Assembly: GCF_017086465.1 (NCBI RefSeq)
Contig: NZ_CP070961.1
Location: 1,364,001-1,428,000 of the forward strand
Reading direction: 5' to 3'
From: Nocardioides sp. zg-1228
GTDB taxonomy: Bacteria > Actinomycetota > Actinomycetes > Propionibacteriales > Nocardioidaceae
Length of the DNA stretch: 64,000 nt
In this document: piece after piece, positions 59,305 to 64,000 of the stretch
How the letters are laid out: every line of letters begins with the position of its first letter
Numbering within the stretch: the first letter of the stretch is position 1
Program-made: the position numbers and the translations under genes
Notes under the pieces: model-generated
The model's database searches: none
What the model saw: the letters and a program-made list of their open reading frames with translations, nothing else
What the model was told of the DNA's origin: nothing

Positions 59305-60213
59305 ATGGGTGCCGCCTCGGAGCGCACGACCATCCTCGTCACCGGTGCGGCCGGACCCGCGGGGCGGGCCCTCGGCGCGCAGGTCCTGGCGCGCGCCGAG
59401 CGCGGTGGTGGGCTGCGCCTGCTGGGGGTCGACCTCGCGCCGGCCCCCGTGCCCGGCTACGAGACGGTCCTGCCGGTGCCGGGCGCGCCCGACCCGGCGT
59501 ACGACGAGGACATGCGCGACCTGGTGTCTCGCCTCGACCCTGACCTCGTCGTCCCCACCGTGGCCGAGGAGCTGCCCCGGCTCGCCGTGCTCGGGCTCGC
59601 GGCGGGGATGGGCCCGGGACTGGTGCTCTCGGCGCCGGGCCCCGTCGCCGTCGCCGCGGACAAGCTGCTGACGATGTGGGCGCTGGCCGCGAGCGGCGTC
59701 GCGGTGCCTCCGCACGCCACCGTCGCCGAGGCCGGCTCCGCCGCCGACGCCGTGGCCTGGGGCGGCGGGCCCGTGGTGGTGAAGCCGCGGGTGAGCCGCG
59801 GTGGTCGCGGCGTGCACGTCGTCGAGGACGGTGGCGACCCGGTGTGGGACTCCCTCGACGCCACCTGGCTGGTCCAGGGCTACGCGCCGGGGGTGGAGTA
59901 CAGCCCCCAGGTCTACCGCTCACCGCACAGCGGCAGGTGCCGGGTCGTGGTGCTGCGCAAGACCGAGCTCACGCAGGGCCGGGTGGGCAACGCCGCGGCG
60001 GTCGAGAGACTCGGCGACGGTGCCGAGCCCGACGTCGAGGCGCTCGCCGTGCGTGCCGTGGAGGCACTCGACCTGGTCGGACCGGTCGACCTGGACGTAC
60101 GCAGGTCGAGCGACGGCACCCCCGTGGTGCTCGAGGTCAACAGCAGGTTCGGTGCGCTGTCCGCGCAGGCCCCGGAGCTCCTCGCCGACGTGCTTGCCGA
60201 GTGGACAGGGTGA
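59305..60213 (+). CDS. ATP-grasp domain protein (CarB-like)
   Basis: A 302-residue enzyme of the ATP-grasp superfamily, closest in layout to the carbamoyl-phosphate-synthase-like PylC group. The first 110 residues are a Rossmann-like preATP domain (ILVTGAAGPAGRALGAQV, then LDPDLVVPTVAEELPRLAVL). The ATP-grasp part has VAADKLLTMWALAASGVAVPP, GPVVVKPRVSRGGRGVHVV (the conserved Lys), ATWLVQGYAPGVEYSPQVY and PVVLEVNSRFGALSAQAPELL (metal-binding E-x-N). It should ligate a carboxylate to an amine or thiol. It leads the glycosyltransferase by 3 nt, so it is part of that operon. Confidence 0.85.
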   Translation: MGAASERTTILVTGAAGPAGRALGAQVLARAERGGGLRLLGVDLAPAPVPGYETVLPVPGAPDPAYDEDMRDLVSRLDPDLVVPTVAEELPRLAVLGLAAGMGPGLVLSAPGPVAVAADKLLTMWALAASGVAVPPHATVAEAGSAADAVAWGGGPVVVKPRVSRGGRGVHVVEDGGDPVWDSLDATWLVQGYAPGVEYSPQVYRSPHSGRCRVVVLRKTELTQGRVGNAAAVERLGDGAEPDVEALAVRAVEALDLVGPVDLDVRRSSDGTPVVLEVNSRFGALSAQAPELLADVLAEWTG

Positions 60214-60216
60214 CCC

Positions 60217-61494
60217 GTGGTCGCGTTCATGGCGGCGTTGGTCCTCGTGCTGCTCGTCCCGCTCGCGGTCGCCGGAGTCGTGCGCCTCGCGATGGTGCCG
60301 TTCGCGCTGGTCTTCGAGGTCCGGGCCCGGCGCAGCCGGTCCGGACGGGCCGGCTACGGCCCGATGTTCGCCGAGGCCCCCTCCCTGAGCGTGGTGGTGC
60401 CGGCCTTCGACGAGGCACGCGTCATCGACCAGTGCGTGCGCTCGATCGCGCGCAGCGACTACCCACGCCTCGAGATCGTGTGCGTCGACGACGGGTCGTC
60501 CGACGACACCTTCGCGCGGATGCGGCAGCTGGCCGCCGCACACCCCGGGATGGTGCGGGCGCTGCGGCAGGACAACGCCGGCAAGGGCGCCGCCCTCAAC
60601 ACCGGCATCGCCGCCGCCCGAGGCGAGGTCCTCGTGCTCGTCGACGCCGACGGGGTGTTCCGCCCCGACACGCTGGCCCGCTTGCTGCGGGGCTTCCGCA
60701 GCCCGCGGATCGGTGCGGTCTGCGGCAACGACAAGCCCGTCAACCTCGACCGGACGCTCACCCGCCTCCTCTCCGTCATCAGCCACGTCGGCACCGGCCT
60801 GATGCGTCGCGCCCTCGACGTGCTGGGCTGCCTGCCCGTCGTCTCCGGCAACATCGGCGCCTTCCGCCGTGACGTGCTCGAGCGGGTGGGTCCGCTGCGC
60901 ACGGACACGCTCGGCGAGGACCTGGAGCTGACCTGGCGGGTGCACGAGGCGGGCTTCCAGGTGGCGTTCGCCCCCGACGCGCTCGTGTACGCCGAGTCTC
61001 CCTCCACCCTGCGTGGCCTGTGGCGGCAGCGGGTCCGCTGGGCGCGTGGGCTGCTGCAGGCCACCGAGATGCACTGGTCGATGATCGGCAACCCGCGCTA
61101 CGGCGCGTTCGGCGTCTACCTGCTCTTCAACACCGTCACCCAGGTGATCGCCCCCTTCCTCCAGCTCGCAGCCGCGGTGAACGTGGGGTGGCTGGTCGCC
61201 GTGGACGGCTCCGGCTGGCTGCCCGGCACCTGGTGGTCGTGGGTGCTCCTGCTGGGGGTGCCGGCGTCGCTGGCGCTGCTGGCGCTCGCCCTCGCGCTCG
61301 ACCGGGCCGCCGATGACCTGCGCCACCTGTGGACCGTCCCGTTGTGGCCGCTCTACTCGACCCTGATGACCTTCGTCGTGCTCGATGCCGTCCGGCTCGA
61401 GCTCGGGAATGCGGAGAACCGATGGAACAAGCTGGAGCGGACCGGGACGGTGTCGGTGCGTGGCCTGAGCGACGACGATGGCCCTGGCTCCTGA
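60217..61494 (+). CDS. membrane glycosyltransferase, family 2 (IcaA/PgaC-like)
   Basis: A 425-residue processive-type GT2 with an N-terminal membrane helix (MAALVLVLLVPLAVAGVV), the cytosolic GT-A domain (about 55-285) and three C-terminal helices. Motifs are VVPAFDEARVI, VCVDDGSSDD (D91, D92), LVDADGVF (D143-D145), GEDLELTWR (E234-D235) and QRVRW (271-275) followed by ARGLLQATE. The Q-x-x-R-W motif marks processive synthases of beta-linked polymers such as poly-N-acetylglucosamine. The GTG at 60217 follows the ATP-grasp stop by 3 nt. It overlaps the next gene by 73 nt. Confidence 0.9.
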   Translation: MVAFMAALVLVLLVPLAVAGVVRLAMVPFALVFEVRARRSRSGRAGYGPMFAEAPSLSVVVPAFDEARVIDQCVRSIARSDYPRLEIVCVDDGSSDDTFARMRQLAAAHPGMVRALRQDNAGKGAALNTGIAAARGEVLVLVDADGVFRPDTLARLLRGFRSPRIGAVCGNDKPVNLDRTLTRLLSVISHVGTGLMRRALDVLGCLPVVSGNIGAFRRDVLERVGPLRTDTLGEDLELTWRVHEAGFQVAFAPDALVYAESPSTLRGLWRQRVRWARGLLQATEMHWSMIGNPRYGAFGVYLLFNTVTQVIAPFLQLAAAVNVGWLVAVDGSGWLPGTWWSWVLLLGVPASLALLALALALDRAADDLRHLWTVPLWPLYSTLMTFVVLDAVRLELGNAENRWNKLERTGTVSVRGLSDDDGPGS

Positions 61495-62666
61495 TCGTGG
61501 CCGGCATCGTGGTCACCTCGCTGGTGGCTGCGCTGGCGATCTCGCGGCCGTGGCAGTCGGGCGAGTCGGGCACGCCGCCCACGGCTGAGACGCCGCCGAC
61601 GATGCGCCCCGCGCAGCTCCCCGACCGGACCAGGTCGGTGAGCATCGACTTCGCGAGCGTCGTCGACCGGGACACCGACTGGGCGGCGGTGAACGCCCGC
61701 CTCGACGAGGCCGGGGCCAACGCGGTCGAGCTGAACGCGGGCCGGATCGAGTTCACCGCCTTCGACTGGGAGGCGCACCCCGACGCGGCCGCGGAGCCGG
61801 GCACCGACCACCTCACCCGCGCGGCCCGGGCGCTGCACCGGGCGGCGGACGGCTCGAACCGCCAGGTCGGTCTCATCGTCGACACGATGGCGCCGAACTG
61901 GCTGGCCGACCACCCGGAGGCTGCCGGGGTCGCCGCCGACGGTCGGCGGGCGGTCTACCAGGCCTCGGCGAGCGAGCTCGTCGACGGCGAGGTCGGCAGG
62001 CGCCTGGTGGACCTCGTCGGCACGCTGTGCGAGCGCTATCACCCAAGCCAGATCTCGATCACCGAGCTGTTCCTCAGCGACTTCACGTTCGGTGACGACG
62101 ACCTGCGGCTCTTCCGGCGGATGACCGGACTGCCCGACTGGCCCCGCGCCAGCGACGGGTCGATCAAGGAGGACGCGTCCAGCATCAAGGCCTGGCGGGC
62201 GGCGGTGATCGCCGACCTGCTCGCGCGGATGCGGGAGCGGATGGACGCGACCCGGGGCGGCGACGGGGCGCGCGTCGACCTCGCCATGGACGTACGGATC
62301 AACTGGAAGTACCCGGCCCGGGGCGACCTGGCCAGCGGGCACGAGTACGACGTCCTGCTCGGCGAGGTCGAGCGCCTGGTCCTGTGGGCCTACCTCTACC
62401 GCACCCGGAGACCGGCGGACGTCGAGCGGATACTCGGGCGCCTGGAGGCCGAAGGGCTCGACACGTCGCGGCTCACCGTGTCGGTCGGCCTGTGGGAGCG
62501 CCCGCCCGGACCGCCGGTCGGGCCGATCGACCTCGCGCCGTTCGTCGCCGCCCTGCGCGCGGCGGAGACCCACGGCATCACCTCGGTCAACGTCACGCCC
62601 CTGTCGCTGATGTCGCCGGAGTACTGGAGCGCCCTCGCGTCGGTGTGGAACCCGGACGGCACCTAG
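61422..62666 (+). CDS. membrane-anchored TIM-barrel-like glycoside hydrolase candidate
   Basis: A 414-residue protein. An N-terminal helix (about 20-39, PWLLIVAGIVVTSLVAALAI) anchors it; a Pro/Thr-rich linker (about 45-62) leads to a domain resembling the PgaB C-terminal/GHL TIM barrel: SVSIDFASVVDRDTDWAAVN, GANAVELNAGRIEFTAFDW, VGLIVDTMAPNWL, CERYHPSQISITELFLSDF and DLAMDVRINWKYP. Family is not certain. It is encoded inside the 3' end of the glycosyltransferase (ATG at 61422, GGAG upstream) and so probably modifies or cuts the polymer that enzyme makes. Its stop codon overlaps the convergent kinase gene. Confidence 0.72.
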   Translation: MEQAGADRDGVGAWPERRRWPWLLIVAGIVVTSLVAALAISRPWQSGESGTPPTAETPPTMRPAQLPDRTRSVSIDFASVVDRDTDWAAVNARLDEAGANAVELNAGRIEFTAFDWEAHPDAAAEPGTDHLTRAARALHRAADGSNRQVGLIVDTMAPNWLADHPEAAGVAADGRRAVYQASASELVDGEVGRRLVDLVGTLCERYHPSQISITELFLSDFTFGDDDLRLFRRMTGLPDWPRASDGSIKEDASSIKAWRAAVIADLLARMRERMDATRGGDGARVDLAMDVRINWKYPARGDLASGHEYDVLLGEVERLVLWAYLYRTRRPADVERILGRLEAEGLDTSRLTVSVGLWERPPGPPVGPIDLAPFVAALRAAETHGITSVNVTPLSLMSPEYWSALASVWNPDGT

Positions 62667-64000
62667 CGGGGAGGGGCGGCCTCGGGGTCTGCGGCGAGGG
62701 GTACGTCGGGCAGCCGGACGGTCACCTCGGTGCCACGCCCGGGCTCGCTGTCGATGACGAGCGTGCCCCGGTGGTCGGAGACCAGTGCCTGGACGAGCGT
62801 GAGGCCGAGGCCGACCCCGGCGATGTGGCGTCGCCGGGTGTCGCGCGTGCGGTAGAACGGCTGGGTGATCCGGCGCAGCTCGTCGGCGGTGATGCCGGTG
62901 CCGTCGTCGGCGACCCGGATCCGCACCCCCCGCTGCCCGTCGGGCGAGGGCTCGGCCACGACCTCGACGCGGACCTCGCCCCCGGCGTCGCTGTACTTGA
63001 TCGCGTTGGTGAGCAGGTTGTCGACGACCTGCCCGAGCCGCTGTGGGTCGGAGACGAGCGGCACGACCTCGTCGCCGGAGAGGGCCACCCTCACGTCCGC
63101 GGCCTCGGCCATGGGCCGCACGCTCGCGATCGCGGCGCGCGCGACCTGCACGGCGTCGACCTCCTCGGGCGACATCGGGTCGCCGGCGACGACGCGGGCG
63201 CTCATCAGCAGCTCGTCGACGAGGGACCGCAGGCGGCGGGCGTTGCGCGTCAGCACGTCGACGTACTCGCGCTGCTCGTCGGTGAGCCCACCGGGATCCA
63301 GCCGGAGCAGGTCGACGTAGCCGAGGATCGACACCAACGGGGTGCGCAGCTCGTGGCTGACCAGGCCGATGAGCTGCTCCTGGCGCCGCAGCTCCTCCTC
63401 GCGGTCGGTGACGTCGGTGGCGACGACGAGGTAGCCGCGCATCGGGTCGGGCTCGTCCGCGGGCCCGATGGACGGGCGGGACGTCACGACGTACTCGACC
63501 ATGCGCGGCGAGCTGCCGACGGAGCGGCGCCACAGGGACACGTGCGAGCCACCGTCGGCGGCCGCCCCGACCAGCTCGCCCAGCGAGGGGCCGTCGACCA
63601 GCTCGGTCAGGTCGGTGCCCCTCAGCTGCTCCCGCGGGACCTCGAAGAGGCGCTCGGCGCCGCTGCTCGCCGTGAGCAGCCGGCCCGTCTCGTCGGTGGC
63701 CATGATCGCCTGCTCGGTGGCGGCGAGCATGATGCTGCGCAACAGGTCGTAGGCGGCGAGGAGCTGGCGCTCCTGGCGCCGCGTGGTCTCCATGATCGCG
63801 TGGACATGGAGCATGACCGCGCCGATGAGCACGGCGTTGATCGTGCTGTGCAGTCCCGGGTAGAGACGGCCGGTCGTGAAGATCACCGGGACGAGGGACA
63901 CCACCACCACGCCGAGCAGCCCAGCCAGCAGCGGGCGGCCCCCGGGCGCGAGCGCCAGGCTCACTCCTGGCACGAAGAGCAGCATGATGACCGATCCCAT
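62663..64000 (-). CDS. PAS-containing sensor histidine kinase (5' end beyond window)
   Basis: The visible 445 residues, running from the window edge, contain two membrane helices at the start, a PAS domain (about 90-195: MATDETGRLLTASSGAERLFEV), the HisKA dimerisation helix with the phosphorylated His in GLVSHELRTPLVSILGYVDLL, and an HATPase domain with DNLLTNAIKYSDAGGEV (N box), RVADDGTGITADEL (G1) and VGLGLTLVQALV (G2). The first residue visible is a Met codon by chance; the gene most likely continues to the right. The partner response regulator is not in the window. It converges on the TIM-barrel gene with a 4-nt overlap. Confidence 0.9.
   Translation of the reverse strand: MGSVIMLLFVPGVSLALAPGGRPLLAGLLGVVVVSLVPVIFTTGRLYPGLHSTINAVLIGAVMLHVHAIMETTRRQERQLLAAYDLLRSIMLAATEQAIMATDETGRLLTASSGAERLFEVPREQLRGTDLTELVDGPSLGELVGAAADGGSHVSLWRRSVGSSPRMVEYVVTSRPSIGPADEPDPMRGYLVVATDVTDREEELRRQEQLIGLVSHELRTPLVSILGYVDLLRLDPGGLTDEQREYVDVLTRNARRLRSLVDELLMSARVVAGDPMSPEEVDAVQVARAAIASVRPMAEAADVRVALSGDEVVPLVSDPQRLGQVVDNLLTNAIKYSDAGGEVRVEVVAEPSPDGQRGVRIRVADDGTGITADELRRITQPFYRTRDTRRRHIAGVGLGLTLVQALVSDHRGTLVIDSEPGRGTEVTVRLPDVPLAADPEAAPPR

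Overview
The window is chromosomal DNA of a high-GC Gram-positive bacterium in the Actinobacteria, most likely Nocardioides or a close relative in the Propionibacteriales. Evidence for this is the very high GC with near-exclusive G/C third codon positions, a NucS mismatch endonuclease, a complete GlgE alpha-glucan cluster, a DivIVA/Scy-type coiled-coil protein, crotonyl-CoA carboxylase/reductase, and many leaderless genes in which a TANNNT box sits 6-8 nt before the start codon. I saw no rRNA, CRISPR array, insertion sequence or phage genes. The window reads as ordinary chromosome with two copies of a palindromic repeat.

Left part (1-24 kb): a truncated DUF952 protein, nucS, a duplicated 3-hydroxyacyl-CoA dehydrogenase, a VOC protein, a large ATPase-LuxR regulator, a Gly-rich membrane protein, an alpha/beta hydrolase, a divergent CGNR regulator/EamA transporter pair, an AI-2E transporter behind a coiled-coil polarity protein, and an acyl-CoA block (ccr, methylmalonyl-CoA epimerase, thiolase, meaB) that connects acetyl-, butyryl- and propionyl-CoA metabolism. 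After these come a degenerate SDR, GtrA, a thioredoxin-TPR protein, ppdK transcribed with a GNAT-NUDIX fusion, and a lone AbiEi-like gene bracketed by the two palindromes.

Middle (24-39 kb): glgE-treS-mak-glgB is one minus-strand operon whose three junctions are all 4-nt stop/start overlaps. glgP runs divergently and glgX lies 2.3 kb beyond it. Together they interconvert trehalose, maltose-1-phosphate and branched alpha-glucan. Between glgP and glgX lie a small hypothetical gene, a membrane protein, an OhrR-like MarR regulator and an AraC-DinB fusion.

Right-middle (38-53 kb): enoyl-CoA hydratase, etfBA with a palindromic operator candidate, proA, then a coupled run (49-aa membrane protein, nadD, rsfS, histidine phosphatase, DUF4112) ending at tRNA-Ala(GGC) and a strong terminator. 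Next are a DHA2 drug transporter, an ornithine aminotransferase-like gene, a VOC-DUF6226 fusion, an SDR, and an ArsR-MFS pair with clear operator repeats.

Right end (53-64 kb): a secreted M36 metallopeptidase is divergent from leuS. The leuS leader encodes an 11-residue peptide with three consecutive Leu codons, followed by a U-tailed terminator, which is the layout of ribosome-mediated attenuation. After leuS comes a tight ATP-grasp / family 2 glycosyltransferase / membrane-anchored TIM-barrel-like cluster that looks like an exopolysaccharide system. A PAS histidine kinase converges on it and runs off the window.
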